Shown here in pieces: positions 45,219 to 52,140 of a stretch of DNA of 64,000 nt. The stretch covers positions 4,814,501 through 4,878,500 of the forward strand of contig NZ_CP139421.1 of NCBI RefSeq assembly GCF_034119865.1, read 5' to 3'. The DNA comes from Algoriphagus sp. NG3 (GTDB taxonomy: Bacteria > Bacteroidota > Bacteroidia > Cytophagales > Cyclobacteriaceae). The notes beneath the pieces were generated by a model that was not told where the DNA came from, did no database searches, and saw only the letters and a program-made list of their open reading frames with translations. Both the position numbers and the translations under genes were made by a program. Each line of letters starts with the position of its first letter. The stretch's first letter is position 1.

Positions 45219-46496
45219 ATGAGCTTTACATATTCACTTGACTTTGCCCGGGAGATGGATGAAAAAGATCCCCTCAAACACTTCCGGAACCGGTTTATTT
45301 TCCCAAAGGTAGATGGAAAAGATGCTATTTATCTGTGCGGTAATTCCTTGGGCCTTCAGCCAAAAACTGTCAAAAACTACATCTCAAAAGAATTGGAAAA
45401 CTGGGCAGAGATGGGCGTAGATGGGCATTTTCATGGAGAAGACGCATGGTTTTTTGCAAAGCAAAAATCAAAACCGGCACTAGCTGAAATCGTCGGGGCG
45501 CACGAGCATGAGGTGGTGGCGATGAATAACCTATCAGTGAACCTTCACCTCCTGATGGTTTCCTTTTATCAGCCTACCAAAGAACGATATAAAATCATCG
45601 TTGAAGCTGGTGCTTTTCCTTCAGACCAATACATGTTGGAGACCCAGGTGAAGTTTCATGGATATGATCCAGAAGATGCCATAGTGGAACTTACGCCCAG
45701 AGAAGGTGAGCATACACTTCGCACAGCTGATATTCTTGCAGAAATCAGAAATCAAGGTGACTCACTCGCCATGGTGAATATGGCAGGTTTGCAGTATTAC
45801 ACCGGACAGGTTTTTGATATGAAAGCTATTACAGCGGTGGCTCATGAAGTAGGAGCATATGCTGGCTTTGACCTGGCTCATGCTGCAGGAAATGTGTCAT
45901 TAAGTCTCCATGACTGGGACGTGGATTTTGCGTCTTGGTGTAGTTACAAGTATATGAATTCAGGGCCGGGCAATGTTTCGGGGGTATTTGTTCATGAGCG
46001 TTTTGCTGAGCGTTCCGATATGAACCGTTTTGCAGGATGGTGGGGTCATGATCAGGAGCAGCGATTCAAGATGGAGAAAGGTTTTATCCCCATGCACGGG
46101 GCGGATGGATGGCAGCTTTCCAATTCTGATATCATTGGTTTGGCAGCCCATCAAGCATCATTGGATATCTTCCAAGAAGCAGGAATGGCCAATTTGAGAA
46201 AGAAGTCTGAGCAGCTCACAGCATATTTAGCTTATTTAATAGAAGAAATCAGTGGAAAATCAGGGATTTTGGAAATTATTACACCTAAAAATCCTGCGGA
46301 AAGAGGCTGTCAGTTATCTTTGCACATTCATCGCGGAGGCAAGGCTGTATTCGATGAATGGTATAAACACGGAGTAGTAGGCGACTGGCGCAATCCAAAT
46401 GTGATCCGTCTGGCACCTACACCACTCTATAACAGCTTCCTGGATGTGTTCCGATTTGCTCAGATTCTGGAACAATCTCTGAAGAAATTCGCTTAA
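45219..46496 (+). CDS. kynU: Kynureninase
   Basis: A 425-residue fold-I PLP enzyme cleaving kynurenine or 3-hydroxykynurenine to (3-hydroxy)anthranilate and alanine. The PLP lysine is in SYKYMNSGPGN near residue 244, preceded by the cofactor-binding DLAHAAGN near 222. YLCGNSLGLQP near 39 and GWWGHD near 274 are family hallmarks. It is followed 7 bases later by kmo, so co-transcription is very likely. A hairpin repeat lies between it and nbaC. Confidence 0.95.
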   Translation: MSFTYSLDFAREMDEKDPLKHFRNRFIFPKVDGKDAIYLCGNSLGLQPKTVKNYISKELENWAEMGVDGHFHGEDAWFFAKQKSKPALAEIVGAHEHEVVAMNNLSVNLHLLMVSFYQPTKERYKIIVEAGAFPSDQYMLETQVKFHGYDPEDAIVELTPREGEHTLRTADILAEIRNQGDSLAMVNMAGLQYYTGQVFDMKAITAVAHEVGAYAGFDLAHAAGNVSLSLHDWDVDFASWCSYKYMNSGPGNVSGVFVHERFAERSDMNRFAGWWGHDQEQRFKMEKGFIPMHGADGWQLSNSDIIGLAAHQASLDIFQEAGMANLRKKSEQLTAYLAYLIEEISGKSGILEIITPKNPAERGCQLSLHIHRGGKAVFDEWYKHGVVGDWRNPNVIRLAPTPLYNSFLDVFRFAQILEQSLKKFA

Positions 46497-46503
46497 AGGA
46501 AGC

Positions 46504-47874
46504 GTGGATCAAATCATCCAAATGGAAAAGAATCAAGTGACCGTATTAGGAGCCGGGTTGATAGGCTCTCTAATGGCTATATATTTGAAGCGCCAAGGCT
46601 TAGAAGTAGAAGTCTTCGATAAACGACCTGACAAGCGAAAATCAAGCTTTGAAGAAGGCAAAAGATCCATCAATATGGCACTTAGCCACCGAGGATGGAA
46701 TGCCTTGGAAGAAGTAGGGCTAAAAGATAAAGTAATGCCATTGGCTATTCCTATGTACGGGCGCAAAGTCCATGACGAACATGGAGGCACTACTTTTATT
46801 TCCTACGGAAAAGAAAACCAGGCGATTTACTCACTTTCAAGGGGAAAATTCAATCAACTTCTGGTAGAGGAAGGTGAGCGGCTGGGAGTTCATTTCAACT
46901 TTGAGCATAAATGCACCGATGTGGATTTCCGTAATCAGGAGATCAACTTCCAGACTCCTTCCGGAGAAAAGAAGGTATTGGCACCGGTGCTTTTTGGATC
47001 GGATGGAGCGTACTCCGCACTTCGGCTGGCTATGCAAAAGCAAATCCGATTCAATTACAAGCAGGAATACATTTCCCACGAATATAAGGAGCTGACCATA
47101 CCGGCCACTGCTGATGGGGATTTTGCGATGGATCCCAACGCGTTACATATCTGGCCTAGGGGCAAGTTTATGCTGATCGCACTTCCCAACCCGGACAAAA
47201 CCTTTACCTGCACTCTGTTTTTGCCACACAGTGGCTCCAAAGTATGTTTCGAAAAAATCAACGACGAAAAAGATCTTGAGATCTTATTCTCTAATTATTT
47301 CGACGACGCATATCAACTGATGCCAGATCTGAAAACTGAGTTTTTCGCCAATCCTACTTCAGCGCTGATCAATGTGGAATGCTTCCCCTGGGTACAGGGC
47401 ACCAGCTTGCTCATGGGAGATGCGAGTCACGCAATGGTTCCCTTCTATGGACAGGGTATGAATTGTGGGTTTGAAGATTGCTCTATTTTAAATGGTCTGA
47501 TCGATAAGTTTGGGACCAATTCTTGGGATTTGGTATTTGAGAAGTTCCAGAAGAAACGGAAGATAGATACCGATGCGATCTGTCAATTGGCCATGGAGAA
47601 TTTTGAGGAAATGAAAGATTCTGTGGCAGATCCTAAATTTGTTCTTCGTAAAAAAATAGAGGCCAAGCTGTACGAGCTATACCCAAATGACTGGATTCCG
47701 CTGTATTCTATGGTTACTTTCTCGAATATGAGATACTCAGAGGCTTATGCCCAAGGCAAGCTACAAGAGGCGATCATGGATCAGGTGATGGCAGATCCCC
47801 TGATCACGGAAAACTGGAATAAACTAGACTACGAGGATATCATCTATAAAATGGAAACAGCGAAAGCGGTCTAA
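46504..47874 (+). CDS. kmo: Kynurenine 3-monooxygenase
   Basis: A 456-residue FAD monooxygenase that hydroxylates kynurenine to 3-hydroxykynurenine. The N-terminal dinucleotide-binding VLGAGLIGSLMAIYL lies near 14, and the second FAD motif MGDASHAMVPFYGQGMNCG near 309. A C-terminal hydrophobic/helical part matches the usual family length. The GTG at 46504 follows AAAGGA closely; the ATG at 46522 is an alternative that removes 6 residues. It is the third gene of the cluster; tryptophan dioxygenase, formamidase and nadC are not in this window. Confidence 0.94.
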   Translation: MDQIIQMEKNQVTVLGAGLIGSLMAIYLKRQGLEVEVFDKRPDKRKSSFEEGKRSINMALSHRGWNALEEVGLKDKVMPLAIPMYGRKVHDEHGGTTFISYGKENQAIYSLSRGKFNQLLVEEGERLGVHFNFEHKCTDVDFRNQEINFQTPSGEKKVLAPVLFGSDGAYSALRLAMQKQIRFNYKQEYISHEYKELTIPATADGDFAMDPNALHIWPRGKFMLIALPNPDKTFTCTLFLPHSGSKVCFEKINDEKDLEILFSNYFDDAYQLMPDLKTEFFANPTSALINVECFPWVQGTSLLMGDASHAMVPFYGQGMNCGFEDCSILNGLIDKFGTNSWDLVFEKFQKKRKIDTDAICQLAMENFEEMKDSVADPKFVLRKKIEAKLYELYPNDWIPLYSMVTFSNMRYSEAYAQGKLQEAIMDQVMADPLITENWNKLDYEDIIYKMETAKAV

Positions 47875-48256
47875 ATTATTTAACCACAAAGGGCACGAAG
47901 AAAACGCAAAAAGCGCAGCTTTTAAGCTAACTTCCTTTGGGTACACTTTCCACTATTCGCACTTTGTGAGTGACCAGCTGTACACCGCTATTAAATTCAA
48001 CTAGTCCATCTGAAAATTTAGATCATGGTGTGGATTAGATTATCCAGATTCTGCAGAGGCGGGAAAATCTTAAGTTGTGTTCTCTGCGAAAAACTCTGCT
48101 TGCCCGTACCGCTGTTCGTGACACGAACAGCAAATAATCAGTTTACATCGACTCATCAAGCCGGCTTTTGACATAACTTTGCCTCTTACTTAAAGAGCGT
48201 CAACTGACTTAATATCCAGCTTCTGGAGAATCAGGATAACAAAAATGGGAAAAATT
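47875..48256. other. 382-base gap after kmo, repeat remnants only
   Basis: The stretch begins AACCACAAAGGGCACGAAG, which resembles a dispersed 'ACGCAAAG' repeat seen again as CGCAGATTACGCAAAG near 22530. A weak hairpin AAAAGC-GCA-GCTTTT at 47909-47923 could end kmo transcription. A perfect 10-bp palindrome lies at 48111-48131. I see no gene. Confidence 0.5.
48111..48131. repeat. Short palindromic repeat, copy 2
   Basis: GCTGTTCGTG (48111-48120), one A, then CACGAACAGC (48122-48131): a perfect 10-bp inverted repeat. It matches the imperfect copy at 22406-22424. Confidence 0.6.
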
Positions 48257-48586
48257 CTACTTTTTGAGCTTCAAAATCAATTCTTTAAGTTCTTCCTTTG
48301 AAATTGAACTTTTCTCTGATTTAGAATATATTGTTAGTAAAAAAACTGACTCATTAACCACTTTTACCAGAGATATTACTCTTGCTCCGCCTGACTTCCC
48401 CTTACCAGTGGAACCAATTGACACGCGGATTTTATACAAACTATTTCCCAAAGAAGTTCCTAGAGTTGGATTTTCCTCAAGTGATTTAATAAGCTGTCGA
48501 AGATCTGATTTAATGGAAGGATGTTTTTTGAAAAGTCGTTTTGTATCCTTTTGAAAGATGCTTGTGACTAAAACTTTATAGCTCAT
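48257..48586 (-). CDS. RelE/ParE-superfamily toxin
   Basis: A 109-residue toxin of a type II pair. Features of the family are FQKDTKRLFKKHPSIKSDLRQLIKSLEENP, then YKIRVSIGSTGKGKSGGARVISLV and a terminal FLLTIYSKSEKSSISKEEL, as in HigB/RelE-like proteins common in Bacteroidota and cyanobacteria. Relatives are mRNA interferases or gyrase poisons; which applies here is unknown. Its start overlaps the antitoxin's 3' end by 11 bases, so translation is coupled. Confidence 0.85.
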   Translation of the reverse strand: MSYKVLVTSIFQKDTKRLFKKHPSIKSDLRQLIKSLEENPTLGTSLGNSLYKIRVSIGSTGKGKSGGARVISLVKVVNESVFLLTIYSKSEKSSISKEELKELILKLKK

Positions 48587-48794
48587 CTAAAAAATCATTA
48601 GCAGTTCTAAGACTTATATTACCCACCTCGTGCTCTTTTGCTTCTTCTACAGCTTTGGCAATATTTTGAAGAATTTCTTCCTTATTTGGTTCTTCTAAGT
48701 CTTCCTCAGATTTTATTTTAATAAAATCCAGGCTTTTGATAAAATTCAAGAAAGCTGATGCCTTACTATCCTTTATTTCTAATGTGATTTTCAT
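48576..48794 (-). CDS. Cognate antitoxin of the RelE-type pair
   Basis: A 72-residue acidic protein starting KITLEIKDSKASAFLNFIKSLDF, typical of antitoxins that pair with this RelE type. The first ~25 residues could form the DNA-binding or dimerisation strand-helix and the rest a toxin-wrapping helix. The frame is open further upstream, but the ATG at 48794 gives the standard N-terminus. The toxin gene overlaps it by 11 bases. The pair is encoded antisense to kmo and just before pheS in the same direction. Confidence 0.82.
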   Translation of the reverse strand: MKITLEIKDSKASAFLNFIKSLDFIKIKSEEDLEEPNKEEILQNIAKAVEEAKEHEVGNISLRTANDFLDEL

Positions 48795-48985
48795 AAGTAC
48801 AAATTGTTTGAAGCATCCAAATAGCCGAATCTGCTTGTTATATACAAAACTCCCTACCACAGAAAAAGAATCTCTAATGGAGAATTTATCCTAAGGAATC
48901 TTCCCATCCAAAACCAATTCAACATTTAAGTTAGAATAATATTAGCTTACGAAAACAACTGCCTTAAAGGTTCAGACTAATCTTG

Positions 48986-50014
48986 CTAAAGCAATGGCCT
49001 AAACTGCCTCAGGAATCTCACATCATTCTCTGTAAACAATCGCAGATCTTTGATCTGATACTTCAGCATGGCGATTCGCTCTATACCCATACCGAATGCA
49101 AAGCCAGTATATTTCTTCGAATCGATCCCGCAGTTTTCCAGCACATTGGGATCCACCATTCCAGATCCTCCAATCTCTACCCAGCCACTACCTTTGCAGA
49201 CGTTACAGCCTTTGCCTCCACAGATCAGGCAAGAGATATCAATCTCAGCGCTAGGTTCGGTAAAAGGAAAGTAAGATGGTCTAAAACGTACCTTGGTCTC
49301 CTTGCCAAACATCTCTTTGGCAAAGTGATATAAGGTGTTTTTCAGATCTGCAAAACCCACATTTTCATCTACATACAGTCCCTCCACCTGATGGAAAATA
49401 CAATGTGCCCGTGCTGAGATCGCCTCATTTCTATAAACCCGTCCTGGGGAAAGTGTACGGATAGGAGGTTTTTGATTTTCCATCACCCGCACCTGTACCG
49501 AGGAAGTGTGCGTTCTCAGGGCGATATCAGGGTTTTTTTCAATGAAAAACGTGTCCTGCATTTCACGGGCTGGGTGATTTTCAGGGAAATTCAGCGCAGT
49601 AAAATTATGCCAATCGTCCTCGATCTCCGGTCCTTCAGAAAGGTTGAACCCTATACGCTCAAAGATCTCTATGATGCGCTGCCGTGTGGCAGTGAGTGGA
49701 TGGATTCCTCCCAGAGACTGGTTGGAAGGAGGCAGCGTAAGGTCAATATCTGCTGACTTTGATTTTTTATTTGCCTGATTAACTTTCTCGATTAGCTCCT
49801 GAAATTTAGATTCAGCCAATTGCTTCACCCCGTTTACCAACTGGCCATAGGCTTTTTTCTCCTCATTGGGGATTTTTCCCATATCGGCAAAAAGTGCTCC
49901 CACCACAGATTTTTTGGAGATATACTCCATTCTGTAGGCCTCCAGTTCTTCCGGATTTGTAGCGTCAGCGGCTGAAATAGCGGCTTTAATAGAATCGATT
50001 TTTTCCTGGTACAT
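48986..50014 (-). CDS. pheS: Phenylalanyl-tRNA synthetase alpha subunit
   Basis: A 342-residue class II synthetase subunit that charges tRNA-Phe with PheT, which is not in the window. The N-terminal coiled coil is followed by the catalytic core with HPLTATRQRIIEIF near 115, RTHTSSVQ near 182 and FRPSYFPFTEPSAEIDI near 256. A cysteine cluster, CLICGGKGCNVCKGSGWVE near 275-290, is inserted before GGSGMVDPNV and could bind zinc. I start at the ATG at 50014; a GTG three bases earlier is also open. A TAGCTTTG box lies at 50044-50037 on the minus strand. Confidence 0.95.
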   Translation of the reverse strand: MYQEKIDSIKAAISAADATNPEELEAYRMEYISKKSVVGALFADMGKIPNEEKKAYGQLVNGVKQLAESKFQELIEKVNQANKKSKSADIDLTLPPSNQSLGGIHPLTATRQRIIEIFERIGFNLSEGPEIEDDWHNFTALNFPENHPAREMQDTFFIEKNPDIALRTHTSSVQVRVMENQKPPIRTLSPGRVYRNEAISARAHCIFHQVEGLYVDENVGFADLKNTLYHFAKEMFGKETKVRFRPSYFPFTEPSAEIDISCLICGGKGCNVCKGSGWVEIGGSGMVDPNVLENCGIDSKKYTGFAFGMGIERIAMLKYQIKDLRLFTENDVRFLRQFRPLL

Positions 50015-50222
50015 CACTTACTGGTTAATCAAGCCACAAAGCTAATGCTTTTGAGGTTTTTTGGATAGAAAAGGCAAAGGGAATACACTAGTCAAAAGTG
50101 AATTGAGATCCGCAGACGCCAAGAATCTTAAAATATTTTGTAAGCATGCAATCCACTATCTCTTAGCCGAACGTATCTCTCCCCAAATAAGAAAACCAAA
50201 AAATCATCAAACTAACACGATC

Positions 50223-50789
50223 ATGAACATTCAAAATTTCTTCAAAGTGGCTTTTGCAGCCTTTATTTTTCTTTCTGCAAACATGGCTTTTGCTCAAATG
50301 GAAAAAACCAAAATGGTGGGCGGAGCAGAAATGTATCCTTCTAAAAACATTGTGGAAAATGCAGTAAACTCTAACGACCACACGACGCTAGTAGCAGCAG
50401 TGAAAGCTGCCGGATTGGTGGAGACTCTTCAGGGAGATGGCCCTTTCACGGTATTTGCTCCTGATAACATGGCCTTCGAGAAACTTCCTGCAGGAACTGT
50501 AGAGACGCTTTTGAAACCAGAAAACAAAGCTCAGCTTCAGGCAGTACTTACCTATCATGTGGTGGCTGGTAAAATGGGATCAAAAGAAATCGCTGCTGCG
50601 ATCAAAAAAGGAGATGGCAAAGCAGTACTTACTACAGTTCAAGGGGGGAAATTGACTGCTTGGATGAAAGGTAAGGATCTTTACATCACCGACGAAAACG
50701 GCGGAGAATCCAAAGTGACTATCGCAGATGTATGGCAATCAAATGGAGTGATCCATTCAGTAGATACTGTGGTACTTCCTAAAATGTAA
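50223..50789 (+). CDS. Secreted fasciclin (FAS1) domain protein
   Basis: A 188-residue exported protein. Residues 1-25 form a signal peptide ending AFAQ. A single FAS1 domain fills about 45-185: the H1 region NDHTTLVAAVKAAGLVETLQGDGPFTVFAPDNMAFEKLP, then LTYHVVAGKM, and the H2-type ending ANGVIHSVDTVVLP-like. FAS1 domains mediate adhesion or surface binding. The ATG at 50223 is chosen because the upstream open frame starts only with a TTG at 50061. A strong terminator follows. Confidence 0.92.
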   Translation: MNIQNFFKVAFAAFIFLSANMAFAQMEKTKMVGGAEMYPSKNIVENAVNSNDHTTLVAAVKAAGLVETLQGDGPFTVFAPDNMAFEKLPAGTVETLLKPENKAQLQAVLTYHVVAGKMGSKEIAAAIKKGDGKAVLTTVQGGKLTAWMKGKDLYITDENGGESKVTIADVWQSNGVIHSVDTVVLPKM

Positions 50790-50811
50790 AAGTTGCAATA
50801 ACCCAATTGTT

Positions 50812-50841
50812 AAGCCGGCACCATATGGAGCCGGCTTTTTT
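50812..50841 (+). terminator. Intrinsic terminator after the fasciclin gene
   Basis: AAGCCGGC (50812-50819) pairs with GCCGGCTT (50830-50837), with an inner CCATATGG palindrome, and six T follow at 50836-50841. Confidence 0.85.
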
Positions 50842-50846
50842 GTGAT

Positions 50847-51917
50847 TTATAATAATTCCCCAGGGATCTGAAACACCGCTATTCCTGGATCTTCATCGGT
50901 GGTGAGTCCGTAGATTTCGTTGGTCTGTTCGTTAACTACAATTTGGATAATCGATCTGTCCAGTCTAAGATTCCAGAGAGGTTTTCCTTTGTGATCAAAA
51001 ACCCAAATTTGCTCAGCCATTATTCCCGTTTTATTGTAATCTAGTTGACCGTGTCCAGCATAAAGAGCAAAAATATAGTTCTCCGAGAAAGCAATGTCCC
51101 TGTATCTATACGACACATTTCGATCATAAACCATCACACCCCCAAATTCCGATTCCAAATATTGAAACTCTGGAAAGGCAAGCTCAGGCCCTTCTATCCT
51201 AATAAAGTCCTTTGTTTCATAATCAAAAATTTCAAGGATATCTCGGCGGAGACAGGCTCTTACATATAGCCCTATGGAAGGATCGCCCTTAAACCAACCA
51301 TCTTCTAACAGTGAAACCTGAGATAAAGTGAGGTCAGGTCTGTCCTTTAACAGTTCAAATTCACCATATTTTGCTATCAAATTTCCGGTAGAATCAAATT
51401 CTAAAATCTTATGTGTCCCTTCTCTTGGAACTCCTAAATAATGTCCACTGGACCCAAATTCTAAAAACCAAAGATCCATCATGGGTTCCGGAAATTTCCA
51501 ATCTTTAGTAGCCAACAAAGAACTGTCTAGAATAGAAAATTGGGCCAATTTCCTCCTGTTCATATTGTAAATCCAGAAATTACCCGGATCTGAGTAGTGC
51601 AAAACCTCTGCATCAGTAATTTCAAGCGGTCCTTGGCCATGCTTACCCTTTGGCTTGTCATACGTCCAATTTGAGGTATTGACCAAATGCATTCTAGGAT
51701 GCTCCTCCGGTACTCTCCAGGCCTCAGAAATAACTAGTTTATCATGGGCAAGTCCTATGTTGGATGGATTTACTACTTCCCCGAAATAGTGTTTTTCTGA
51801 AGTAATCGCTATCTCCTCAAAGTCCTCAATTTTAAGAATCCGATGATTTTCCACTTGGGAGTTCTTCGTACAGGCAACTAGGAAAAAAAGTAAAAGGAAT
51901 ATAAGCGCTCTGTTCAT
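50847..51917 (-). CDS. Predicted lipoprotein with 6-bladed beta-propeller (BF3164-like)
   Basis: A 356-residue exported protein. The signal ends in FLVACTKN, so Cys16 should be lipidated. The body contains repeated TolB/NHL-like blade elements (ILEFDSTGNLIAKYGEF, IWVFDHKGKPLWNLRLD), which fits the Bacteroidota BF3164 6-bladed propeller family. No enzymatic residues stand out, and the role is unknown. It is followed on the minus strand by the fasciclin terminator region, and a TonB-type receptor gene lies upstream. Confidence 0.75.
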   Translation of the reverse strand: MNRALIFLLLFFLVACTKNSQVENHRILKIEDFEEIAITSEKHYFGEVVNPSNIGLAHDKLVISEAWRVPEEHPRMHLVNTSNWTYDKPKGKHGQGPLEITDAEVLHYSDPGNFWIYNMNRRKLAQFSILDSSLLATKDWKFPEPMMDLWFLEFGSSGHYLGVPREGTHKILEFDSTGNLIAKYGEFELLKDRPDLTLSQVSLLEDGWFKGDPSIGLYVRACLRRDILEIFDYETKDFIRIEGPELAFPEFQYLESEFGGVMVYDRNVSYRYRDIAFSENYIFALYAGHGQLDYNKTGIMAEQIWVFDHKGKPLWNLRLDRSIIQIVVNEQTNEIYGLTTDEDPGIAVFQIPGELL

Positions 51918-52063
51918 ATCTGAAAAATGATGAAATTTTAACTGAGTTAAACTACTAGTTCATAGCCTCTGATCAAAATTATCCTGAGTTTTTAACATAC
52001 TCCACATCTCTTAAACGCAGTTCTCTTCGATGCCCCGTGAACTCCCCTGCTTACACTACAAAA

Positions 52064-52091
52064 AAACCGACTGAAAGAATCCAGTCGGTTT
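52064..52091 (-). terminator. Intrinsic terminator after the TonB-type receptor gene
   Basis: AAACCGACTG (52064-52073) and CAGTCGGTTT (52082-52091) form a perfect 10-bp stem; a T run follows on the minus strand. Confidence 0.85.
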
Positions 52092-52140
52092 AAAAAGTTA
52101 CTAGGCTCGTAAATCCTAAATCAGAATTCAAATACCCGCG

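Noticed and set aside
48795..48860. 22-residue upstream extension of the RelE-type antitoxin
   Set aside because: The family N-terminus (KITLEIKDSK) begins at the ATG at 48794.
50061..50222. 54-codon upstream extension of the fasciclin gene
   Set aside because: It starts with TTG and would bury the signal peptide; the ATG at 50223 begins a normal one.
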